NCBI GenBank assembly: GCA_913055675.1
Contig: CAJXKY010000024.1
Coordinates: 1 to 35,212, forward strand
DNA: 35,212 bases
From: an uncultured Halanaerobiales bacterium
GTDB taxonomy: Bacteria; Bacillota; Halanaerobiia; Halanaerobiales; M55B127
Reading direction: 5' to 3'
A program made the position numbers and the translations under genes. A model generated the notes under the pieces. The model was not told the DNA's origin and ran no database searches. It was given only the letters and a program-made list of their open reading frames with translations. This document shows, piece by piece, positions 8,695-16,431 of the stretch. Every line of letters begins with the position of its first letter. Position 1 is the first letter of the stretch.

Positions 8695-9462
8695 TTGGTA
8701 TGGACAATAATAACACATACATTAGACCTTTTAATTGTTGGTATTATAATATACTTCCTACTTAATTTAATCCAGGGGACAAGAGCTGTTCAGCTTATAA
8801 AAGGTCTTGTCTTAATATTTATTGCATCTGTGATTAGTCAGTTATTAAATTTAAATACTGTCCACTGGTTTTTACAAAGTGTTTTAACAATGCTTATTGT
8901 TGCCCTACCAATTGTATTCCACCCAGAGTTGAGAAGAGCCTTAGAGCAGTTAGGGCGGGGTGGCTTCTTTACTAGCCAGTTAGTCCACAAATGGTCAGCA
9001 AAGGATATCAATGAAGTGATTATGGCTGCTGATGAACTTGCTGAAAATAAAGTGGGTGCTTTGATAGTATTTGAAAATCAGGTAGGATTAAAAAATTATA
9101 TTGAAACTGGAATTAAAATAAATGGACAAATTAGTAAAGAACTAATTGAGAATATTTTCTATAAATCAGCTCCTTTACATGATGGTGCAGTGATTTTAGG
9201 AGAGGGTAAAATAAAAGCGGCAGGTTGTTTGCTTAACCTTTCTAATAATCCGAGCATTAATCCTAAGCTTGGTACCCGGCATCGAGCAGCAATTGGGATC
9301 ACTGAAGAATCAGATTCTTTAGTAATTGTTGTTTCAGAGGAGAGTGGTGTAATTTCACTTGCTCAAGATGGGGAATTAATTAGATATTTAGACAAATCAA
9401 AATTAAGAGAGATATTATTCAAAGAGTTTATACCACGCAAAAACAGTGATTTCTTTTCATAA
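8695..9462 (+). CDS. cdaA: Diadenylate cyclase CdaA
   Basis: Membrane-bound c-di-AMP synthase. The 255 residues have N-terminal hydrophobic helices (within residues 1-75) followed by the DAC catalytic domain. The catalytic motifs DGA (163-165, in LHDGAVIL) and RHR (195-197, in LGTRHRAAIG) are intact. The start is TTG, preceded by GAAGGGGTGG at good distance; no ATG is available nearby. It is followed by cdaR and glmM, the conserved cdaA-cdaR-glmM order in which the partners control cyclase activity in other Firmicutes. Confidence 0.95.
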   Translation: MVWTIITHTLDLLIVGIIIYFLLNLIQGTRAVQLIKGLVLIFIASVISQLLNLNTVHWFLQSVLTMLIVALPIVFHPELRRALEQLGRGGFFTSQLVHKWSAKDINEVIMAADELAENKVGALIVFENQVGLKNYIETGIKINGQISKELIENIFYKSAPLHDGAVILGEGKIKAAGCLLNLSNNPSINPKLGTRHRAAIGITEESDSLVIVVSEESGVISLAQDGELIRYLDKSKLREILFKEFIPRKNSDFFS

Positions 9463-9484
9463 AATGAGGGAGTTAAAATGAGGG
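9461..9484 (+). repeat. Duplicated cdaR start region
   Basis: The ten bases AAAATGAGGG occur at 9461-9470 and again at 9475-9484, a 14-base step. The first ATG (9464) opens a five-codon reading frame whose TGA overlaps the second ATG (9478), the start of cdaR. The first copy also supplies the GAGGGAG ribosome binding site for the second. Confidence 0.7.
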
Positions 9485-9897
9485 AATTTTATAATAAATA
9501 TAAGGTAGTAATAATAGCATTAATGATTGCGGCTGTTTTATGGCTTTATGTTAACTATCAGGAAGGTAACTTTCAATCAGGTTTGAATTTCAGCAATAAC
9601 CAAATAAGACTGGATATTAAGTACGAAAATCTTTCAGAAGATCTAGTTGTATTAGATATTTCAGATCAGACAGTTTTAATTGAACCGGAAGGCTATAGAT
9701 TCTTTAATACTTATAGTGAAGATGATTTTGAGGCATATATTGACTTGGATGACGTTCAGATAGGTGATAATGTTCGAGTAGTTAATATAAGAGCTCCCCA
9801 AGGAGTTAATATTAATTATAAAGAGCCCTCTATTGTCAGAGTGACAGTGACTTCCTATAAAGAAGAACAGACGGAAAATAATCAAACACAAAATTAA
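9478..9897 (+). CDS. cdaR: Short CdaR/YbbR-domain protein
   Basis: Membrane-anchored regulator of CdaA, identified by position and fold. Residues 10-26 form one hydrophobic anchor (VVIIALMIAAVLWLYVN), followed by an extracytoplasmic part resembling one to one and a half YbbR repeats and a Gln/Asn-rich tail. At 139 residues it is much shorter than the usual CdaR proteins, which carry three or four YbbR repeats. No frameshifted continuation is visible before glmM, so it appears to be a genuinely minimal form. The function as cyclase modulator is inferred from the cdaA-cdaR-glmM context. Confidence 0.82.
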   Translation: MREFYNKYKVVIIALMIAAVLWLYVNYQEGNFQSGLNFSNNQIRLDIKYENLSEDLVVLDISDQTVLIEPEGYRFFNTYSEDDFEAYIDLDDVQIGDNVRVVNIRAPQGVNINYKEPSIVRVTVTSYKEEQTENNQTQN

Positions 9898-9938
9898 AAT
9901 GAATAAATAATAACAATTAATTAATAGAGGTGAAACTG

Positions 9939-11285
9939 ATGGGTAAAATATTTGGAACAGACGGTGTAAGAGGTATTGCGAATAAAGATCTCACTCCAGA
10001 ATTAGCATTAAAATTAGGAAAGGCCGGGGGATTGTTTTTACAAAAACAAGCTCACCAAGATGGAAATTTTTTTGTCTTAATAGGAAAAGACACTAGAATA
10101 TCAGGAAGTATGTTGGAGTCAGCTTTAATAGCTGGTTTTAATTCTGTAGGTGTAAACATAGTAAAACTCGGTATTATTACTACACCTGCTGTATCCTATC
10201 TAACAGATCAAACCGATGCAATCGGAGGAGTAATGATTTCAGCCTCACATAATCCAATTGAAGATAATGGGATTAAATTCTTTAATAAAGATGGTTTTAA
10301 ATTAACCGATGAACAAGAACTAGAAATTGAAGACTATATTTTCGGTGAAGAAGAGATTAAGACCCCTGTCGGTACAGATGTGGGAGATATTATCGTTAGA
10401 AAAAAATTATTAAAACAATATGATGATCATCTAAAGAATTCTGTGGATTATGATTTTAGTGAGTTTAAAATAGTTTTAGATTGTGCGAATGGATCTGCTT
10501 ATGAAATTGCTCCTCAAATATATAAAAAACTAGGGGCAGAAGTTATAGCGGTTAATGATCAACCAAATGGTCATCAAATAAATTTAAATTGCGGTTCAAC
10601 TAAGCCTGAAACTTTGGTTGAAGAAGTAAATAAACATAATGCAGATCTTGGAATTGCCTTTGATGGAGACGCAGATCGTTTAATAATGGTTGATGAAAAC
10701 GGAAATATTATAGATGGAGATCGGATAATGGCACATCTTGCTTTAAATATGATGAAAGAAGATAGTTTAAAAGAACAAACCGTAGTTACCACTAGATATA
10801 GTAACTTGGGTTTAGAAGAGTTATTAAATAAAAATGGTGCTCAAACCGTTAAGTGTAAAAATGGTGATCGTTATGTACTGCAAAAATTACTTGAAAACGA
10901 CTTTAATCTAGGTGGGGAAAAATCTGGTCATATAATTTTATTAGACTATAACAAGACAGGTGATGGAGTATTAACTTCGTTAAAGGTAGTAGAATACTTA
11001 AAAAAATATGATCTTAATTTAAGCTATATAGAAAGATTATTTGAACCATGGCCTCAGAAATTAATTAATATTAGAGTAGAAAACAAGGATCAACTTAATG
11101 AAAGCGATACTATTAATGAAATAATTTCGGAAGTTGAAAAGGATTTTGGTGAGAAAGGCAGAATATTTGTAAGGGCCTCTGGTACTGAACCAATTGTGAG
11201 AGTGATGCTAGAAGCTAAAAAGGAGGAAATGATTACAAAATGGGAAAGGAGGATAAAAGAAGTAATTAAAGATGAACTTAACTAA
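9939..11285 (+). CDS. glmM: Phosphoglucosamine mutase GlmM
   Basis: Converts glucosamine-6-phosphate to glucosamine-1-phosphate for peptidoglycan precursors. The 448 residues show the N-terminal GKIFGTDGVRG, the phosphoserine loop ISASHNP (Ser about 103), the metal loop DGDADR, the sugar-binding GGEKSGH and the C-terminal phosphate-binding RASGTEP. I chose ATG 9939, placed 7 bases after AGAGGTGA. The in-frame GTG at 9930 lies inside that ribosome binding site. In other Firmicutes GlmM binds CdaA and lowers c-di-AMP synthesis, which fits its place here. The glmS ribozyme begins 36 bases after the stop. Confidence 0.96.
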   Translation: MGKIFGTDGVRGIANKDLTPELALKLGKAGGLFLQKQAHQDGNFFVLIGKDTRISGSMLESALIAGFNSVGVNIVKLGIITTPAVSYLTDQTDAIGGVMISASHNPIEDNGIKFFNKDGFKLTDEQELEIEDYIFGEEEIKTPVGTDVGDIIVRKKLLKQYDDHLKNSVDYDFSEFKIVLDCANGSAYEIAPQIYKKLGAEVIAVNDQPNGHQINLNCGSTKPETLVEEVNKHNADLGIAFDGDADRLIMVDENGNIIDGDRIMAHLALNMMKEDSLKEQTVVTTRYSNLGLEELLNKNGAQTVKCKNGDRYVLQKLLENDFNLGGEKSGHIILLDYNKTGDGVLTSLKVVEYLKKYDLNLSYIERLFEPWPQKLINIRVENKDQLNESDTINEIISEVEKDFGEKGRIFVRASGTEPIVRVMLEAKKEEMITKWERRIKEVIKDELN

Positions 11286-11320
11286 TACAGGAGGTGAGAA
11301 AAAACAATATATATAATTAA

Positions 11321-11454
11321 AGCGCCCGGGCTCTATAATGGAGTTGACGAGGTGGGGAGTAATCGAATTATCGGCGGATCTTCCCAGGCTTAAAGTATTA
11401 AGTCTCAGCTGATTTTCCAAAACCTACAAGTGATTGTGGGGACAACAAAATCAG
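11321..11454 (+). ncRNA. glmS ribozyme (glucosamine-6-phosphate-activated riboswitch)
   Basis: Self-cleaving leader of glmS. Family landmarks are visible: the cleavage-site segment AGCGCCCGGGC (cut expected between A11321 and G11322), the core GTTGACGAGG at 11343-11352, ATCGAATTATCGGCGGAT at 11362-11379, and the P4 arms CTGATTTT/AAAATCAG (11408-11415 with 11447-11454) enclosing a CCTACA/TGTGGG hairpin. Glucosamine-6-phosphate acts as cofactor for cleavage and thereby lowers glmS mRNA. It lies between glmM and glmS, so cleavage should also separate the two messages if they are cotranscribed. Confidence 0.95.
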
Positions 11455-11511
11455 AAATACTTATCAAAAATAAAAAATTATATAATATAAAAATAATGGA
11501 GGCCAATATAT

Positions 11512-13338
11512 ATGTGTGGAATAGTTGGTTATGTTGGAGATAAAAAAGCTGCTTCAATCCTTTATGATGGATTGAAAAGGCTTGAGTATAGAGGTTATGA
11601 TTCATCTGGAATTGCAGTAAACGATGGTTTTAATATAGATGTAGTGAAAAAGAAAGGCAAATTAGAACAGTTAAAAGGGAAAATAGAAGATAATGTTAAT
11701 GGTGGTACAACAGGAATTGGTCATACAAGATGGGCAACTCATGGACAGCCTTCTGATTTGAATTCTCATCCCCATAGTGACTGTAGTCAAAACTTTGTAA
11801 TCGCCCATAATGGGATAATTGAAAATTTCCAGGATATAAAGAAATATCTTTTAGATAAAGGACATACTTTCAAATCAGAAACTGATACCGAAGTTATTGC
11901 ACATTTGTTAGAAGAAAACTATGAAAATGATGTTTTAAGCGCTTTAAAAAAGACAATAGAGAATTTGGAAGGTTCATATGCCCTAACAATATTAAATAAT
12001 AAAGAACCTAATAGAATATATGTAGCCAGAAAAGACAGTCCTTTAATAATAGGAATCGGAGAAAATGAGAATTTCATTGCTTCAGATATTCCAGCATTTT
12101 TAAGTGAAACTAAAGATTTTTATATATTAGAAGATGGGGAATTTGCAGTAATTGATCAGGATAATATAAACATGTATGATTTTGATTTAAATCCAAAAGA
12201 AAAAGAAATATACCATGTAGATTGGGACCCAGAAATGGCTGAAAAACAAGGGTATGAGCATTATATGTTAAAAGAAATTCATGAACAACCTGATGCAGTT
12301 CGCAGATTAATGGCTAATCGAGTTATGCCAGAAGGAATAGATTTGGAAGAATTAAACCTTGAAGAAGAATTTTTAAAGAACTTGAATAAAATACACATTA
12401 TTGCTTGTGGTACTGCTTATCACTCTGGTTTGATTGCTAAGTATATGCTAGAAGACTTATTAAATATTTCAGTAGAAGTAGATGTTGCTTCAGAATATAG
12501 ATATAGAAATGTTCCTATAAAAGAAGATGAATTAGTAATAGCAGTCAGCCAATCGGGAGAAACTTCAGACACTTTAGCAAGTTTGAGGAAAGCTAAACAA
12601 AAAGGAGCAAAGGTAATTGCTTTCACCAATTCCCGGGGCAGTAGTATTGCACGTGAAGCAGATGAAATGTTATTACTTAAAGCAGGGCCTGAAATCTCTG
12701 TAGCTTCTACTAAAGCATATCTTAATATGGTTGTAGCTTTTTATATGTTTAGCTTATTTCTTGCTAAAAAGCAGGAAAAGATTGAGGAAAAAGAATATCT
12801 TGAGATGTCAGGAGATTTAATAAAATTACCTGACTTATTGGATCAAGTAATTGAAGAAAGTGAAAAGTTAATGGAAGATAAAGCAAAACAATATGCTAAA
12901 AGTGAAAATGCATTTTTCATAGGTCGGCATACCGACTATACACTTGCTCTGGAAGGTGCTCTTAAGCTAAAAGAAATTTCATATATCCATGCAGAGGCTT
13001 ATCCAGCTGGAGAATTAAAACATGGGACTTTGGCTTTAATTGAAGAGGGAGTTCCTGTAATAGCTCTAGGGACAAAAGAAAGTGTATTTGAGAAAACCTT
13101 AAGTAATGTTACAGAAGTAAAAGCAAGAGGCGCTGATGTAACTGCGATAGTATATAATGGAGCTGAAGATATAGAAGAAGTAGTAGACCATGTAATTTAT
13201 ATACCAGAGGTAAATGAACTATTTACAGGTGCGCTTACCATAGTTCCATTACAACTCTTAGCTTATTATACTGCTTTAATACGGGATTGTGACATTGATC
13301 AACCAAGAAATTTAGCAAAAAGTGTAACAGTAGAATAA
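11512..13338 (+). CDS. glmS: Glutamine-fructose-6-phosphate aminotransferase (isomerizing)
   Basis: Makes glucosamine-6-phosphate from fructose-6-phosphate and glutamine, the first step of amino-sugar synthesis. The 608 residues begin MCGIVGYVG with the catalytic Cys2 of the N-terminal glutaminase domain (about 1-235; RGYDSSG, GHTRWATHG and HNGIIEN also intact). Two SIS isomerase domains follow, with CGTAYHSG, SQSGETSDT and STKAY in the first and the C-terminal DQPRNLAKSVTVE. The start is preceded by ATGGAGG. It is controlled by the ribozyme upstream and ended by a terminator. Confidence 0.97.
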   Translation: MCGIVGYVGDKKAASILYDGLKRLEYRGYDSSGIAVNDGFNIDVVKKKGKLEQLKGKIEDNVNGGTTGIGHTRWATHGQPSDLNSHPHSDCSQNFVIAHNGIIENFQDIKKYLLDKGHTFKSETDTEVIAHLLEENYENDVLSALKKTIENLEGSYALTILNNKEPNRIYVARKDSPLIIGIGENENFIASDIPAFLSETKDFYILEDGEFAVIDQDNINMYDFDLNPKEKEIYHVDWDPEMAEKQGYEHYMLKEIHEQPDAVRRLMANRVMPEGIDLEELNLEEEFLKNLNKIHIIACGTAYHSGLIAKYMLEDLLNISVEVDVASEYRYRNVPIKEDELVIAVSQSGETSDTLASLRKAKQKGAKVIAFTNSRGSSIAREADEMLLLKAGPEISVASTKAYLNMVVAFYMFSLFLAKKQEKIEEKEYLEMSGDLIKLPDLLDQVIEESEKLMEDKAKQYAKSENAFFIGRHTDYTLALEGALKLKEISYIHAEAYPAGELKHGTLALIEEGVPVIALGTKESVFEKTLSNVTEVKARGADVTAIVYNGAEDIEEVVDHVIYIPEVNELFTGALTIVPLQLLAYYTALIRDCDIDQPRNLAKSVTVE

Positions 13339-13348
13339 AATAGAAATT

Positions 13349-13371
13349 AAAGGGGGTTAAGCCCCCTTTTT
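13349..13371 (+). terminator. Intrinsic terminator after glmS
   Basis: GGGGG (13352-13356), a short loop and CCCCC (13362-13366), flanked by AAA and a run of five T residues, form a compact Rho-independent terminator eleven bases after the glmS stop. Confidence 0.88.
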
Positions 13372-13413
13372 ATCTTATATAATTTCAAAATTTTTTAACA
13401 AGGGGTAACTAAC

Positions 13414-13854
13414 ATGGCTTCTAATAATAAAAATAGAAATGTAAATTTAAATCAAAAAGTTGACTCCTGCCAGGAAGTAATAGGGTTGGGCGTGGATATA
13501 TTAGAAGTTAAAAGGATTAAACAGATATTTAATAAACGGAAAAAAGCTTTTTTAAAAAGAATATATACCCAAGAGGAAATTAAATATTGTGCAAACAAAA
13601 AAAGGTCTATAGAGTCTTTTGCTGTTAGATTTAGTGCAAAAGAAGCTTTCATCAAAGCTATAGAGAGTGAATACAATATAACCTACAAAGAAATTGAAGT
13701 TGTTAAAAAAGAGTCCAAAAAACCTGCAATAATTCTTTCTGGACAAGCTTTAAAAGCTGCAAAAGAAAAAAATGTTACTGAAATTCTTGTATCTTTAAGC
13801 CATCAAAAAAATTATGTGATTGCTAATATAATTTTAAAGGGGCGAGTAAAATGA
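13414..13854 (+). CDS. acpS: Holo-[acyl-carrier-protein] synthase AcpS
   Basis: Transfers the 4'-phosphopantetheine group of CoA to acyl carrier protein. The core is clear: GLGVDILEVKRI with the metal-binding Asp (residue 28) and RFSAKEAFIKAI with the metal-binding Glu (77), then SLSHQKNYVIA near the end. At 146 residues it is about 20 longer than typical because of a polar, Asn- and Lys-rich N-terminal extension. No better internal start codon is visible, and AGGGG precedes the ATG. The stop overlaps the start of nnr by 4 bases, a common acpS-nnr arrangement. Confidence 0.93.
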   Translation: MASNNKNRNVNLNQKVDSCQEVIGLGVDILEVKRIKQIFNKRKKAFLKRIYTQEEIKYCANKKRSIESFAVRFSAKEAFIKAIESEYNITYKEIEVVKKESKKPAIILSGQALKAAKEKNVTEILVSLSHQKNYVIANIILKGRVK

Positions 13855-15359
13855 TTGTCTTAACTCCAGAAGAAATGGCAAAATTAGATAAAAAAACAAT
13901 AGAAAATGGTTTCCCTTCCCTGTTATTGATGGAAACAGCCGGAAGTGGTATAGCTGAAGTTATTAAGGAAAAATATGGTCATAGTGAAAAAATATTAATT
14001 TTAGCTGGTTCCGGTAATAACGGAGGAGATGGACTAGTAGTAGGTAGATTACTTGATATATGGAATTATAATGTTAAAATAATAATAGTAGGACAAAAAG
14101 ATAAACTTAATAATGAGCCACTGAAAAACTATCAAAGTTGTAAATTAAGAGACCTTGAAATAAAATTTGTTAATAGACAAAAAGATTTAAAAGAACTAAA
14201 AGAAACCATATCATATTCAGATTTGATTGTAGACAGTCTATTGGGAACAGGATTAAATGGTGATTTAAGAGAACCCTATTTAACTATTGTTAAGCTAATC
14301 AATAATAGTGGGGGAAAAGTTTTATCAGTTGATATACCTACTGGAATAAATGGTAGAACTGGTAAAGTTATGGGAGAAGCAGTAAATGCAGAAACTACTG
14401 TGACAATGGCTTTTAATAAAGTGGGTCATCATATTCATCCTGGACGGGTCCATACAGGAGAATTAATTACTGTTGAACTTGGAATTCCTGAGAAGTATGT
14501 TGAAAAGGGTAAATATAACCATCATATCTTAACAATGAAAGAAGCAAAAGAACTCCTTCCCCAACGACCCTATAATGGTCATAAAGGTACTTTTGGTAAA
14601 GTATTAGTTGTGGGAGGAAGTAGTGGCTATGAAGGAGCTCCTGCCTTAGCAGGTGAAAGTGCTTTAAAGATGGGGTCGGGTGTAGTTAAGGTTTTAGTAC
14701 CTGAAAATATAAACCAAACAGTTAGTAGTTTTTGTAAAGAATTGACCAGTGGTTATTTATCCAAGCGACAATTAAAAGAAGAAAAAGATAAATATGATGT
14801 AATAGCATTAGGCCCTGGCTTAGGAATGGGAAAGAGACAGAAAGAGATAGTATCTTATCTTTTAAATAATGCTACTACACCACTTGTAATTGATGCAGAT
14901 GGTTTAAATAATTTATCTTTGGAGGATTTAAAAAGTACTGAGAGTGAAGTTGTTTTAACTCCTCATCCGGGAGAGTTTTCAAGATTAATTGATAAACCCA
15001 TTAAAGAAATACAAAGTGATAGATTAAAGTATATAAGAAAGTTTGCTCAAAAATATAAGGTTATTGTACTTTTGAAAGGTGCAAACACCTTAATAGCTGA
15101 TAAAACAGGAAATGTTTATATTAATAAGACTGGTAATAATGGAATGGCAACGGCTGGCAGTGGAGATGTGTTGACAGGTATAATAAGCTCTTTAATTGGA
15201 CAAAATCTATCTTTATATAAAAGTGCAGTTTTAGGGGCTTTTATACATGGATTAGCTGGAGATATAGGGACTGAAGGATTAGGATATTATTCGCTTACAG
15301 CCAGTGATATTATAGAAAATATACCTCCTGCTATTTCAAAAATTATTCGGGGGTGCTAA
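13851..15359 (+). CDS. nnr: Bifunctional NAD(P)H-hydrate epimerase / ADP-dependent dehydratase
   Basis: Repairs hydrated NADH and NADPH. The 502 residues hold an N-terminal epimerase domain (YjeF_N, about 1-215) with the nucleotide loop GSGNNGGDGLVVGRL and SVDIPTGINGRTG, and a C-terminal kinase-fold dehydratase (about 225-500) with ALGPGLGMG, LTPHPGE and the catalytic loop TAGSGDVLTG. Both halves look intact. It overlaps acpS by 4 bases and is one base from the CBS protein, suggesting one transcript. Confidence 0.95.
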   Translation: MIVLTPEEMAKLDKKTIENGFPSLLLMETAGSGIAEVIKEKYGHSEKILILAGSGNNGGDGLVVGRLLDIWNYNVKIIIVGQKDKLNNEPLKNYQSCKLRDLEIKFVNRQKDLKELKETISYSDLIVDSLLGTGLNGDLREPYLTIVKLINNSGGKVLSVDIPTGINGRTGKVMGEAVNAETTVTMAFNKVGHHIHPGRVHTGELITVELGIPEKYVEKGKYNHHILTMKEAKELLPQRPYNGHKGTFGKVLVVGGSSGYEGAPALAGESALKMGSGVVKVLVPENINQTVSSFCKELTSGYLSKRQLKEEKDKYDVIALGPGLGMGKRQKEIVSYLLNNATTPLVIDADGLNNLSLEDLKSTESEVVLTPHPGEFSRLIDKPIKEIQSDRLKYIRKFAQKYKVIVLLKGANTLIADKTGNVYINKTGNNGMATAGSGDVLTGIISSLIGQNLSLYKSAVLGAFIHGLAGDIGTEGLGYYSLTASDIIENIPPAISKIIRGC

Positions 15360-15360
15360 A

Positions 15361-15816
15361 ATGATTACTGCTAAAGATATTATGACTACTGATGTTATAA
15401 CTATTGATCCAGAAACTAGTGTTAAAAAAGCAGCAAATATTATGAGTGAGAATGATATTAGTGGATTACCTGTTGTAAAAGATGGAGAATTAGTAGGAAT
15501 AGTTACAGAAAATGATTTAATTATAAAAGATAAAAAGTTACATTTTCCTGAGTATATAAATGTAATTGGCGGTATAATTTATTTAGAAAGTTATAAAAAG
15601 TTTGAAGAAGAATTCAAGAAATTTATTGCTGTAAAAGTTGGAGAATTAATGACAAAAGATGTTATTACAGCAAGTCCTAATGATCCTATTGAAGATTTAG
15701 CAACAACAATGCATCAAGAAGATGTTAACAGATTACCTGTAGTGGATAATGCAGGTCAATTAATAGGTATAGTAACCAGAGCTAATATTGTAAAACACAT
15801 TGCATTAGAAGATTAA
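15361..15816 (+). CDS. Two-CBS-domain protein
   Basis: A 151-residue protein built of a CBS pair: the first domain starts at AKDIMTTDVITIDPETSVKKAA, the second at VGELMTKDVITASPNDPIEDLA. Each ends with a LPVV...G.L.GIVT element. CBS pairs bind adenine nucleotides or SAM and usually act as energy sensors attached to enzymes; here nothing else is attached. The one-base spacing after nnr hints at an adenine-nucleotide link, but that is speculation. No specific function can be given. Confidence 0.88.
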   Translation: MITAKDIMTTDVITIDPETSVKKAANIMSENDISGLPVVKDGELVGIVTENDLIIKDKKLHFPEYINVIGGIIYLESYKKFEEEFKKFIAVKVGELMTKDVITASPNDPIEDLATTMHQEDVNRLPVVDNAGQLIGIVTRANIVKHIALED

Positions 15817-15829
15817 AAGGAGTATTTAG

Positions 15830-16372
15830 ATGATAATTTCTGATAGTACTATAAAAAATTTAATAAAGAAAAACAAATTAATTATAGAACCATTTGAGAA
15901 TTATTTACTACAACCGGCCTCAATTGATTTAAGGTTAGGCAGTGACTATTTGAAAATTGACGAAAATCAAATGGAAATAATGACCTTAGAAGATAAATTA
16001 AACTATAACAAGATTAATAGTGAAGAAATTGTAATACCGCCTCATTCTTTCCTTTTAGCTACGACCGAAGAATATATTGAACTTCCTAATAATCTAACTG
16101 CTTTTGTAGAAGGAAGAAGTTCAATTGGAAGAATGGGATTATTCATTCAAAACGCAGGCTGGGTTGACCCTGGCTTTGCTGGTAAAATAACATTAGAATT
16201 ATTCAATGCTAATCGCCTGCCGATAAAACTCAAGGCCGGCAGAAGAATCTGTCAACTAGTAATAGCAGAAATGGATAAAGCAGCTGAATTTCCCTATCAA
16301 GGGAAATATCAGGGACAAAATACAGCAGTTGGCAGCAAAGTGTTTAAAGATAATGAAAACAAAAAGAAGTGA
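15830..16372 (+). CDS. dcd: dCTP deaminase, possibly bifunctional with dUTPase activity
   Basis: Trimeric dUTPase-fold enzyme that deaminates dCTP. The 180 residues show QPASIDLRLG near residue 28-37, the catalytic-region motif VEGRSSIGRMGLF (about 93-105) and the Glu-containing ITLELFN (Glu about 123), plus the C-terminal YQGKYQGQN. The segment NAGWVDPGF resembles archaeal-type enzymes, some of which release dUMP directly. Whether this one is mono- or bifunctional cannot be decided by eye. An AAAGGAG ribosome binding site precedes the ATG, 14 bases after the CBS gene. Confidence 0.9.
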   Translation: MIISDSTIKNLIKKNKLIIEPFENYLLQPASIDLRLGSDYLKIDENQMEIMTLEDKLNYNKINSEEIVIPPHSFLLATTEEYIELPNNLTAFVEGRSSIGRMGLFIQNAGWVDPGFAGKITLELFNANRLPIKLKAGRRICQLVIAEMDKAAEFPYQGKYQGQNTAVGSKVFKDNENKKK

Positions 16373-16431
16373 TGTTTGCATAAAATTTTGATATTAATCT
16401 AGTAAACAATATATCTAGGAGGTGTTAATAT

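Noticed and set aside
9930..11285. GTG start for glmM at 9930
   Set aside because: The GTG lies within the AGAGGTGA ribosome binding site that serves ATG 9939.
11461..11488. Promoter between the ribozyme and glmS (TTATCA with TATAAT)
   Set aside because: The spacing is 14 bases to TATAAT, and a promoter there would bypass the ribozyme; the region is simply AT-rich.
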